Shown piece after piece: positions 12,091-20,890 of a stretch of 27,447 bases of DNA. Position 1 is the stretch's first letter; each line of letters begins with the position of its first letter. This DNA comes from Saccoglossus kowalevskii (Eukaryota; Hemichordata; Enteropneusta; Harrimaniidae). A program made the translations under genes and the position numbers. The notes under the pieces are model-generated. The model searched no databases and was not told the DNA's origin. It saw nothing but the letters and a program-made list of their open reading frames with translations. The stretch is taken from assembly GCF_000003605.2 (NCBI RefSeq), contig NW_003142798.1, forward strand, positions 936,191-963,637, given 5' to 3'.

Positions 12091-12889
12091 TACTTGCATT
12101 CATGATTTTCAAACTGTGAAAACATGTGGATCATATAGCAGACAATTATTAGTTGTCAAGCTTTTTGTTTGAAAGACTAATTGCTTTTCAATATGTATTC
12201 AATGCTCTCAGCACACGGGAGTTCTTTCTAAGGTTTCTTTGATTCCATATTTGGTTTAAATTTGGTACGCAATTGATTATCAGTTGTTTTGCATTTTAAT
12301 GAAATTCAGTCAAGTGGCCAGAAATCTCAAATTCAAACATGTTTCCCATACATGCCTGACGATTTCAAATAAACTTTGTATGAGCATCACATATGTATGG
12401 TACATACATTTATGGTCACCAATACATGTACGTTTGTTTTTTTATTTGATTAAAAATAGCTGGCCGCCAACGTTATAATAATAATGTTAACTTGAAATCG
12501 TCGATTTCGGACTTGGTCTGAAATTATTGAAAGTGATGCGCTGCTAGCATCTCAGCAAACCACTTGTGAGACAATTATCAACAACAAAAATGAACATAAA
12601 CCCTTGGTCTAGCTAGTACAGTTTTTTTTCTCATTGTATGTACAAGAATAAACTAGAAATGTATGACAGGGAAAATGGCTTGGTAATTTGACACATTTTC
12701 ACTGCTAAAAAGTAAGAAAGACATAAAACTTAACAATACATATTCGAAATATTTATCATTTTAAGCAACATAGCAAATGTACTATATTAGTACATCGCCA
12801 ATAGAAGCACAACATCATTTGCTTGATTATACACATCTTTTTATACATCATAATGTAAATTTTACTATTCAATCTTGAGACATTATCAT
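12091..12889. other. Non-coding stretch, no gene recognised
   Basis: AT-rich sequence upstream of the inverted-repeat arm. No gene or transposon end was recognised. Confidence 0.4.
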
Positions 12890-13199
12890 ATAACTGTAGG
12901 ACTGTAGCTGATTGGCTCCTGAGTTGGAATGACAATATTTGGTTTCATATAACCCAGGAAAGTTTTCTATGTTCATCGTGTTAGTATGCAAGTGATTGTT
13001 CAACACACCAACGACTTATTTTGTTAGAGGTTGTCTCAATGTTCCTTAAACGGATCATTTGGCTGTGAAAGATTGGTATTTTTTCTGATTTGTAGGAACC
13101 TGAAAAACGAGTTTCTCAACTCGTCTCCTACTTAGTTTCAAGTCGTATTCAAGATGGCGCCCCTATATAGTAACTATCGCATCAATTTTATTATCACTA
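12890..13199 (+). repeat. Inverted repeat, left arm (CCAAT- and YY1-like motifs)
   Basis: This arm matches the reverse complement of 14638-14940. The strongest part is CTGATTGGCT-CTGAGT followed by TGGAATGACAATATTTGGT (12911-12945), then TTTTCTATGTTC-TCGTGT, TTTGGCTGTGAAAGATTGGT, a GGAA-CTGAAAA-CG tract and TTCAAGATGGCG (near 13149-13160). GATTGGCT contains an inverted CCAAT box. CAAGATGGCGCC resembles the YY1 site AAGATGGCGGC. The arm lies upstream of the LRR exon in the gene's own orientation, so a promoter role is conceivable but not shown. Confidence 0.85.
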
Positions 13200-13359
13200 T
13201 CTAATTATATACTTCCGAGATACAGTGTTTTTCTTATCTTATAAATCATCACCGCTCTTCAGCTTTGCTGTTGTCATGGGGTGTGGATGCTTTGTCACAA
13301 ATATGTCACAACTGTCAGAATGTGAGATATATACAAGGTTTCAAATATAGACGCATGGA

Positions 13360-13830
13360 GCCGGGAACAGCCACCAGTTGGCCTTATTGAGGCTTGCCGT
13401 AGCTCATTTAGATTCGAGTGTAAACTGCAGAAACAGTTGTTAAATTTGGTGACCAACTTAGAACTTCAAATAACCACAACAGAGAGAGCGGGGCCAAGAC
13501 CGAATATACTTGATTTCGGCTATTCATACTAAATGCTTTCTATTAATAATTTCACTTTCAAATAATATTCTTGAAATATGTCTATGTCATAACCTCGTTA
13601 AAGGTGTACACATCGCGCATGCTTTGGGCAATTTTTCTGTATTCCACAACGCATGCGTCACCACAGCGAGGTCAATTGAAGTTTATGTTCCAAAGTAACA
13701 TTCAGCACCGTCAATGAGGTTTCATCGCATTGATGGTGCTGAAGGTTGTATTGGATAAGGGACGATATCAGATATACACAACAGCTAACAAGCCAACGCG
13801 ACAGCTGTGGATTTTTACACACTCCCACCA
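13360..13830 (+). repeat. Segmental duplication, copy B (partner at 3.40-3.96 kb)
   Basis: Same orientation as copy A, about 9.95 kb away. Landmarks shared in order are AGCCGGGAAC, AGAAACAGTTGTTAAATTT, CTATTAATAATTTCACTTTC, AAATAATATTC, TAACCTCGTTA, GCGCATGCTT and TTGATGGTGCTGAA (ending near 13744). This copy ends about 250 bp before the LRR exon, so it may include upstream sequence or an untranslated exon of the host gene. That reading is inference; it may simply be a dispersed repeat. Confidence 0.75.
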
Positions 13831-14092
13831 TGTCATACGCTGACTCCGGATGGAATTGGGTATATATGTAAAGAAATGCAATCTTTTCTAGAAACAAGTT
13901 GCATGTGATCCAGCTTTTTCGTTATCAACACGTGTTATTCAAACTTTGAAATCACTATAAAATATAAAAAGAAAAGGAATAAAACTCAATGTTTTAGTAT
14001 CAATCATTTTTCCTTACATACTTGATATACATCATTTAATAATGGTAACCTACAACATATGATTATTATAATGTGAATGTTTTTTATTTTAG

Positions 14093-14560
14093 GTAAAATC
14101 CGTGGAAACGATGATTCACATTTAGGAGGTATCTCAGTTTTCACGATGGCAGGCTGGCATGAAGAAGAGTCAGTGTTCTTTGCTAATGATGGTGATCAAA
14201 TCCCGGAAGCTTTGTTTGAACCTCCATGCAATGAAGCGAGAGTAGTATACCTGCATAGATGCAAAATTTCAGAATTACCAAATACAATAACATGTTGGAA
14301 ACGTATAAAACATCTGGGATTGTGTGAAAACAAACTAACTGGTATTGAACCTGTTGGATATCTGACGACACTGTTACGACTGGATGTTAGAAAAAATCCC
14401 CTGGAATCCCTCTCACCCAATCTTACAAATCTGGTTAATTTGGAGACATTCATGTGTGACAGCATTGATGATGTTTTAGACACGCCTGTGAGGATTGAAG
14501 AAGACCTGGAAGAAATAAGAAAACTATGGAGAAGAATATTTAAAGAGAAAATAAAAACAG
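14093..14560 (+). CDS. LRR exon of an LRR-Roc (ROCO-type) GTPase gene
   Basis: The exon is bordered by an acceptor (T-rich tract, then TTTTAG ending at 14092) and a donor CAG|GTAGGT at 14560/14561. It is 468 bp and phase 1 at both ends. The translation shows leucine-rich repeats of about 23 residues: ARVVYLHRCKISELP, IKHLGLCENKLTGIEP, LLRLDVRKNPLESLSP, then a degenerate LETFMCDS unit. A charged helix-like segment rich in E, K and R (EEIRKLWRRIFKEKIKT) follows. LRRs usually provide protein-binding surfaces and precede the GTPase domain in ROCO proteins. An in-frame ATG at 14146 has A at -3 and G at +4 and begins MAGWHEEESVFF, so this may be the first coding exon with the preceding 53 bases untranslated; the frame is also open back to the acceptor, so upstream coding exons cannot be excluded. 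The specific orthologue is not recognised. Confidence 0.85.
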
Positions 14561-14637
14561 GTAGGTATAAACAGCAAAATAATAAATTAAAGCTGTAAAC
14601 AGCATTCGGGGATCAGAGCGCAGTCAGCTGGCGCACA

Positions 14638-14940
14638 AGTGATACTAAAATAAATATTTAATATATGGGGGCCGCCATCTTGAATGCGGCATAAAACTAA
14701 ATAAATAGACTAGTTTTGAAACACGCTTTTCAGATTCCTATAAATCGGGAAAAAAATACCAATCTTTCACAGCCAAACGATAACAAAATTCGGCTGAATT
14801 CGTCATTTTTGTGTGGAAAAATCCCTTGCATACGAACACCTAATTACACGGAGAACATAGAACATTTTCTTGGGGTGTTTGAAACCAAATATTGTCATTC
14901 CAACTCAGCAGCCAATCAGCGATTGCCTTACAGTTAGATG
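14638..14940 (-). repeat. Inverted repeat, right arm
   Basis: Read on the minus strand, this matches 12890-13199, beginning near TAACTGTA, then CTGATTGGCTGCTGAGTT and GGAATGACAATATTTGG, and ending with TTCAAGATGGCGGCCCCC and an ATATAT-rich tail ending in TAGTATCACT. The right arm carries the better YY1-like site (AAGATGGCGGC, at about 14672-14685 on the minus strand). Between the arms lie about 1.44 kb including the LRR exon and segmental copy B. Each arm points toward the exon. The pair may be two insertions of one repeat family or the ends of a large composite element. Confidence 0.85.
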
Positions 14941-15189
14941 ACTTCAACATAGCATTCAGTTATATTTCCATGGGTGTAAATAACCTATTACCATTTTCAC
15001 CAATCACGTGGATCAGCTCAAGATTCTGACAATTTCAATGCATAACAAATAGTAAACTAACATGTAATTTCTTTGTTTAACCTTTAAAGTTTGCAAGCTT
15101 GAAAAAATATGAAATGAAAAATAACCGACAGTTGTTTACCTAATCATACCTACCAGAAAGTCCCTGTAAATCTTCAAAATATCTTCTGA

Positions 15190-15800
15190 GTTCATAAAGG
15201 AGGCACATCCGTCACTAAAGTACAGTGCTCCTATTTCTGAGCGTTGCCTACCTGATGCCAGAGCCAAAAGAAAACTGTTTTCATAGTTACATACTTACAT
15301 ATGTATTGCCGCTAGGACCAACAAGTCCCAGTCAGGAGGATTCGTTAAACCCTTGGCATGTGGCCTCTTTGAGCGGAAAGACTTAAACAGTTGCAGCATA
15401 ATCAAACTCGAAGCCAGTTTCAGTCCATCAGATTGGGAAACTAAACTGACCGATATCCAAGAATTGTTGATATTGCTTTTCCTTGATCAAATAAATATGG
15501 GAAAAAATCGGCTACCTCACTAATAGAGGAACTGAGATGATCAATCTCCCTTCCATCACACCAATCAATGTACAGTCTCCATCTAGATTCGTACAAACGT
15601 CTGGTGTCGTCCGACTGTGCCAAAGCGAGGAACTTGGACAACTCTGCAGAAAAGCCTTGCGCTTGCACAAGTTTATTGACAGCCTCCACGCGTGAAGATG
15701 GAATAGCGCGTGACTCATCAGTAGAGTGCTGTTCAGCTGGGACAACAGATCTGGAAGATCCGGCAACTCTACTGGGAACCAATCCTTCACTGGCCAATTG
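15190..15800 (-). pseudogene. Tyrosine recombinase of the DIRS-like element (truncated)
   Basis: The core-binding (SAM-like) domain is clear at about 15441-15690: KFLALAQSDDTRRLYESRW, then RLYIDWC and ISEVADFFPYLFDQGKAIS. It is followed, after a stop at 15441-15443 and a frame change, by a FRSKRP segment and by LALASGRQRSEIGAL at about 15217-15267. That last motif matches the family box around the first catalytic arginine (in GRQRSEI). The later HxxR box and nucleophilic tyrosine are absent. In intact DIRS elements this enzyme integrates circular DNA without a target duplication. This copy cannot be active. Confidence 0.8.
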
Positions 15801-16210
15801 GGCGAGAGAGCGTCCATAGCACTGTTGCGTATCCCTGGAAGGTGGTGAGCCGATAGCTCCACTTGGTTCTCCAGGCACCAATGGAGAATCTCTGCTAGCT
15901 TTGACAACATTTGCAAATGTGTCCCCCCTCCTCGTTGATATGTGACACTACTGAGGTGTTGTCTGTCCAATGCAGGGCTCTGTGGTGGTGTGCGACATCC
16001 TGAAAATGCTTCAGAGACAGTAGGACTGTCTGTAACTCCAACTAATTGATGTGACGGTTCGAATATGCGGGTGGCCACGTCCCTTGGACACGACTGTAGG
16101 AGGGAGTTGACTTTTGAGGCCACGTCCCTTGGACTTGAAGGTCCATCAGATGACCGTCCCATCCCTGGAGTGACACATCTGTAAAGAGTCAGTAAGGGAG
16201 TCGTCGGATC
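15800..16210 (-). pseudogene. RNase H domain of the DIRS-like element (disrupted)
   Basis: Minus-strand segments in several frames match the order of RNase H motifs in DIRS elements. FTDVSLQGWDGHL (about 16156-16194) carries the first acidic residue. HIN-stop-LEL (about 16030-16050) carries the conserved glutamate but with TAG at 16042-16044. WTDNTSVVSHIN (15958-15966 for TDN) carries the next aspartate. HHLPGIRNSAMDAL (about 15805-15847) is the C-terminal motif with the last aspartate. A 47-bp-period duplication (GGCCACGTCCCTTGGAC at 16073 and 16120) separates the first two motifs, so the domain is not functional. Confidence 0.75.
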
Positions 16211-17045
16211 TGGGGGTATTCCCATTTCCAAGTTCCATGCATCCTTACACGAAGGAAGGGCCGATATCACTTGGTCCGACAATTGAACCCTGTTGTCCAG
16301 TAAGCACCTCTGAATCGAATGAGACTGGAGAGCTAGGCATGAGTACCAGGATCGGGACGGGGAATCCATGGAGTTGTATCGCATGAGTATCCCATACCAA
16401 TCACCCCCGTCTATCGCCTTCTGAGCAACCTTCATAGCCTGGGCCACACAAGGTGCCCAGGGAAGTTGTTCAACAGGCATGGTCTCCACGCCAGCAGTGG
16501 GAGAGGAGAGCGCCAATGAAAACGGGTCCATCTGGGGGCGGGGACAACAAAGTGCCCGCCTCCCTTGCTTGGGAAGTGGTAGCTGAACCCCTGAAGGGGT
16601 TGAGTACCACCCTGCACCGGGATACCTGAACCAACCGGAGTCCCCTCCCCTTGCAGAGTCACAAGTAGGGGCACTCTGCACGGCTTGGTGAGACACAGGA
16701 AGCAATGCCTGGTCAGCCTGAGTCTGAGGGGGGTGGTGTTGAATTTGCAAGAGGACGCGCAAGGTGATCTGTTCCTGAGCGAGTGCTTCCTTCTGTAAAA
16801 GGAATGGACACTCCCTTTCTCACTGATGTGAGTTGTCTCCCATAATCCTCAAAAGGAGAGATCACTGGGGGGATGGGACACATCTGACCCTAGCCCTGGC
16901 AGAGGGGGTATTTCAGCCCATGTCCCACCAACCTGACTTGCCCCTCGGTCCTCCTGCGTCATACCCCACCACTGCAGGAGGGAGTTGACTTTTGAGGCCA
17001 GATTAAACATCCAGTCCTTCCAAGCAATGGGAGAGCTGATCACCG

Positions 17046-18430
17046 TGACTAGTGTCGATAAGGGAATACAACAGACCCTACACCGCGTTCACGCAAGTTC
17101 AGACTAATAATACAACAGACTTGCAACACCTTTTGTTTAAGATGTTAATCGGCTGTCATGGTCGAAGTTTACTGAACACTGGATATTTTGCACACTTCAC
17201 GCTTCTTCAGAAATTGCGCATTTCTTCGTAAAATTATTCCGGACATTTTGACCTTTGCATATCTGTGTAAGAATGTTAAGAATCGACCAACAATTAGGTG
17301 AGTTACAAGTAACTGAACGTCTTAGTGTTTACCTCAAATAGTTTTTGAATATATAATGAACAACTTTGAAACGATATTTCTTGATGTTGCGGATTTTGCA
17401 GAAGGTTTCCAATATTTTTTCGGGAGAGAGCATATCGCTGGATTTTGAGCGATCATACCATTTTGTGTGTTACTCGTTTTGTTTTTGTGTTCCGGGGTAC
17501 TGAGAAATAGGATAGTTAGTATTGTGTACATGATATCTCTCTGTATCAGCGTAATCCTGTGTGTTATTGTTGTCGCGTTCGACTTCATAGTACGTGATCT
17601 ACTTGTTGTTCAGTGACTGTTTCAATGATATATTTTTTGTCAGTATTGTTGCTATTTCGAATTTCACTGATTTTGTTTGACTTCAGTCAAAGTTTTGTAT
17701 AAAAATAGCCCAGTATATTTCTATTCTTAATTTCATGAAATGGAAAACACGAGATCGCTCAGGAGTTGCCGATCTAGGACTGCCAAGTTCTTCAGAGAAA
17801 ATGTCATTATCTTTGTCAAGATGTTCCCCTAAAATAGCTTCCTGTCACAGTGTAAGGCCTGCTTATCGCTAATGAGAGGACAACCACAGGACTCACACTG
17901 GACATGGGGTTCTTTCCCTGCTAGTATGGGGTAGACAAGACAATAGTACTGGAAATGAAATACACATACACCAAAATATCGAGTTAAAGCTACTGGCTCA
18001 AAATAATTACAAGAAATAAAGCACAGAAAAATACAATGAATAAAGTCACTAAAATAGAGGATTAGGGAAGTGTGCATTGATGATAACTCACAGTTCTAGG
18101 ATGTATTAATGAACGACAGTCAATGGCTTCTGCAACACAACAATGAAGAAATACAGGAGTCTTGCTTGCAAAGGAACGCTGTTATCCTGGAAGCACCGCT
18201 GGAAGCAGGAGATCACAGAGCAGTTCATACAAGTCTCACAGAATGATGGTTGTAGCCTGTATCACTTGTCACACAATATTGTAACAGGAAAGTAAGTTGC
18301 AATGACGGACAAATGATGATGAAATGAAATGATTTTTATAGGCATGATTCAGTGTCACCACCTGGGTTTCCACATAAGCCAATCAAAATGTGATCTTGTT
18401 AGTAGCTGTGCCATGTAGGGAACTCAGTAG
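17046..18430. other. Intronic stretch, no feature recognised
   Basis: AT-rich DNA between the DIRS-like and gypsy elements. Short open frames on both strands resemble nothing known. No transposon ends were recognised. Confidence 0.45.
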
Positions 18431-18435
18431 ATCAT

Positions 18436-18568
18436 AAACATCCTTTGTTATTCAAATAACAGCACACCTGGTAGATTCCAATTCTCCTTCCAAAGTTGAA
18501 AACACCTTTTGTTATGTAATTTACAAGCACACCTGGCAGATTTCACTGTCCTTCCAGAGTTGAAAACA
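18436..18568 (+). repeat. Two-copy tandem repeat (period about 66 bp)
   Basis: Both copies read C-TTTGTTAT----A-TTACA, then AGCACACCTGG-AGATT, CTCCTTCCA-AGTTGAAAACA. The first ends near 18503 and the second near 18568, with about 80 percent identity by eye. No protein is conserved. It may be an enhancer-like repeat of an unrecognised LTR or simple slippage. Confidence 0.7.
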
Positions 18569-19183
18569 AGTATCACCTGTCAATCACCTTCATGACAGTT
18601 ATCACATTGCACACAGTTCCTTCCGACGATTCAATACACACTTCCATTTGCAGGGTTTGAGGTAATATGACAAAAATATAAAATAGAGGATGCTGACCCT
18701 TCCCAGTCATAATTATCGTCCTCGGATTCGCCATTTCCCCCCGTAAATGCCGTTTTCGAAGTTCACTGACAACTACTGTCGTCTATGCCACTTTCTGTGT
18801 TTATGTCTCGCGATAGTTGGTTGTAATATGAATAGATCTCGCGGTGTTTTGTGAGATCGAATGATAATCTTGTTGCTGATAACCTTACTTAGCATTACTT
18901 CAAAAGAAAATGCAGCGTTGCGAGTTTGTTGTATTAATAGTCTCAGACGCAAGCAACTGCGTTGGTATCGACGAGTCTCGGTGGATTGAAGTGGTTTAGC
19001 CTCTAAGGACCATACCGATCCCACCTCAGTACTCAGTGCCGATCTCAGAGCCCTAGTAGGAATACGCTGTTTACCATGGTAACTGGCAACTCCGACCCCC
19101 CGACAAAAGCGGTGGATGCCCACCTTGGTCATATCGCACACGAAACTGGTACTTGCGAGGTAGCGACCGACGCCTCAGTCACC
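18569..19183. other. Unassigned stretch next to the gypsy fragment
   Basis: The minus strand is open for 122 codons at 18773-19141, but the translation shows no domain. A GC-rich tract at 18725-18755 and a GGTGGGATCGGTA-like word near 19020 stand out from the AT-rich intron. It may be the remains of the gypsy 3' end or another transposon. It does not match the putative left-hand LTR region at 24.15-25.2 kb by eye, so it is not called an LTR. Confidence 0.35.
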
Positions 19184-19462
19184 TCATCGGTGAACGGTTG
19201 GGTATGTCTTGTATTCCATGCACACAAGTTCAAGGGACTGACTTGTTCTGATGCTTACCAGCGGGACACAAGTCCTTTTTTCAGGGGTCAATTTCCGCCT
19301 TGTGTACCTATGGCAAGTCTGCACTTTTGCATCCACATCATATTCCACATCCTGGGCCAATATAACCTCAACCACAACAAGTCTAGAGCTCTCTCCTTGC
19401 CGGGGTGTCACATGTAATCGCTTCAGGCAGAACCAAATGATAGCACTCCTTTCCTTTTGCAT
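19184..19462 (-). pseudogene. Gypsy integrase N-terminal zinc-binding region (truncated)
   Basis: The minus-strand translation contains VQTCHRYTRRKLTPEKRT followed by LVSIRTSQSLELVCMEY, a strong match to the segment linking the HHCC zinc domain with the catalytic core in gypsy integrases. The second cysteine of the expected CxxC pair is a tyrosine (CHRY). The position where the core's first catalytic aspartate normally follows reads glutamate (CMEY), and the frame then ends. The remaining core and C-terminal domain are not present, so integration activity is impossible. Confidence 0.75.
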
Positions 19463-19566
19463 CTGTTCACAATTGATGTAAACTATTTTTGAACCACAAG
19501 TGATTCCACTCCCTCAATGCCAATCTAACCTCAGCAATCTACCCATTTCTTTCCTGTCAAGGGGGT

Positions 19567-19779
19567 CTATGGGATCTTCCAACATAATCTACCAATCACA
19601 GTATCCTTCCGCTGCAGCTCTCTCCATTCATCCATAGTGACAGCAAGAAGCGCTGGACCATGCACCCATTTCTCAGGTTCTTCCAGCTGATCATCATCAG
19701 CTTCTGCAGTTACTCCCAGTACTTTCACAGCAGGCATGGCTGAGGTGGGCTGAGCACTGCTTATGGCTTCAACAGTCAC
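19567..19779 (-). pseudogene. Gypsy RNase H-integrase linker remnant
   Basis: An acidic segment (AEADDDQLEEPEKW) is followed by MDEWRELQRKDTVIGRLC. The second part resembles the W-x-x-x-Q-x-x-D-x-x-x-G linker that commonly lies between RNase H and the integrase zinc domain of gypsy elements. It sits in the expected place between the two domains. It is a decayed remnant with no independent function. Confidence 0.65.
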
Positions 19780-20240
19780 CTTCTACATGGTCTCGCACTC
19801 ATTTGCACCAGATGGCATCCAATCATCATCTGTAGTGTGCACTTGTTGTGGTCTATGGAACAGGTTGTCAGCATCAACATTCCGTCTACCGGGTCTATAC
19901 TGCAGTTCAAAGTGGTACTGCGACAATGCGGCAAGCCATTGGTGTCCGGTCACATCCAATTTCACACTCCTAATATACATGAGCGAGTTGTCACCACAAC
20001 AAACTTGTTGCTGTGCAAGTAGTCACTAAACTTTTATGTGACAGCCCACTTCAGCGCAAAAAACAGCATATGAGCTGGATAGTTGCGACCACTCTTGGCT
20101 AGTCTTCGACTCACATATGCTACAACCCTCATCTGTTCTCCAGCAACCAGACCCACCAAACTTGCATCTGTATGGAGCGCAGAAGGGCTTGCTGTAGTCG
20201 GGATATGCCAGGACCTTTTTGGGTCATCAGCCACTCAACC
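19780..20240 (-). pseudogene. Gypsy RNase H domain (disrupted)
   Basis: Motifs in order on the minus strand are ALHTDASLVGL with the first acidic residue, RVVAYVSRRLAKSGRNYPAH, ALKWAVT followed by a stop, VTGHQWLAALSQYHFELQY and RPGRRNVDADNL with the last aspartate. Between PAH and ALKW one residue is missing relative to the usual family spacing, at the place of the catalytic glutamate, so an in-frame codon loss seems likely. A frameshift lies near 19990-20040. The domain would normally degrade RNA in the RNA-DNA hybrid. Confidence 0.85.
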
Positions 20241-20890
20241 AAAGTGTTGAATGCTAGTTGGCATTCTGGAGTCCATTCAAACTTTGGCCACTGACCTCCT
20301 GGCACCAATCTCACATTGCTTCCTCTATCAGTTCTCTACCAGTTTTTGAATAGCCTTCAATGAAGCAGCGAGAATATTCCACTACTCTGGGAAATGTTTT
20401 CACCTCCTTGCGATGGTAATTACAAGCCAGGTTCTCAAGGTTTCGGTTTTCCCTGGGTCTGTCTGTATGCCGTCTTTTGATACAACATGGCCAAGATATT
20501 TGATCTTTTCCTTGAAGAACTTGCACTTCTTAGCCTTCAGACCTGCAGGCGCTGGAACATCTGTTGAAGTCTGCACAAGTGTTCTTCACGTGTTCTGTAT
20601 CAGAGTACACCACAATGTCATAGTCCTAAACTCTTCTCCATAATCCGCTGAAACTCGCTGGCACTGGTTGCCAGTCCCATGGGAAACCTGAGGCACTCAA
20701 AGTGACCAAACAGTGTGATGAATGTCATCTTCTCCACATCTCTGTCATCCATGACCAGTACCCCAACTTCAAGTCTAACATACTGAATAATGTCGCCCCT
20801 TCAAAGCATCAAAGCACCCTTCGATGCGTGGTGGAACATATGCATCTCTGATAGTGTGTGCATTCAACTTTCGATAGTCTATGTACAGCT
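20241..20890 (-). pseudogene. Gypsy reverse transcriptase, C-terminal part
   Basis: Minus-strand segments, spread over more than one frame, match RT blocks. They are IDYRKLNAHTIRDAY (right beside the nested insertion), FGHFECLRFPMGLATSASEF, an IVVYSDTEH segment near 20600-20635 at the catalytic YxDD box, and the thumb KYLGHVVSKDGIQTDPGK. The catalytic box is damaged: the residues ahead of IVVYS no longer read as an intact YxDD, and stops lie nearby. Frame changes follow at about 20450 and 20270. It joins the N-terminal part at 21693-21850 across the nested transposon. Confidence 0.85.
20882..20890. repeat. Target-site duplication, left copy
   Basis: TGTACAGCT here and TGTACAGCC at 21693-21701 flank the nested element. 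Eight bases are identical and the ninth differs. The two copies interrupt the gypsy reverse transcriptase reading at one point, as expected for an insertion. Confidence 0.85.

Larger units (their letters stand above)
15190..17045 (-). mobile_element. Broken DIRS-like (tyrosine-recombinase) retrotransposon
   Basis: On the minus strand the order is a polar upstream segment, the sequence leading into RNase H, an RNase H domain and a tyrosine recombinase, which is the arrangement of the DIRS group. The block is visibly more GC-rich than its surroundings. In-frame stops (16042-16044, 15441-15443) and frame changes show it is dead. The catalytic core of the reverse transcriptase could not be identified, and the recombinase is cut off after its first catalytic box, so both ends are missing or scrambled. 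No terminal repeats were found. Confidence 0.8.

Noticed and set aside
14196-14483. 95-codon minus-strand frame across the LRR exon
   Set aside because: It is the antisense shadow of the LRR coding sequence and has no features of its own.
15568-15819. 83-codon + strand frame in the DIRS-like region
   Set aside because: It is the antisense shadow of the recombinase core-binding domain.
18720-18755. Possible first coding exon on the minus strand starting in a GC-rich tract (ATGGCGAATCC)
   Set aside because: The start context is reasonable, but the translation resembles nothing and soon runs into low-quality sequence with no good donor.
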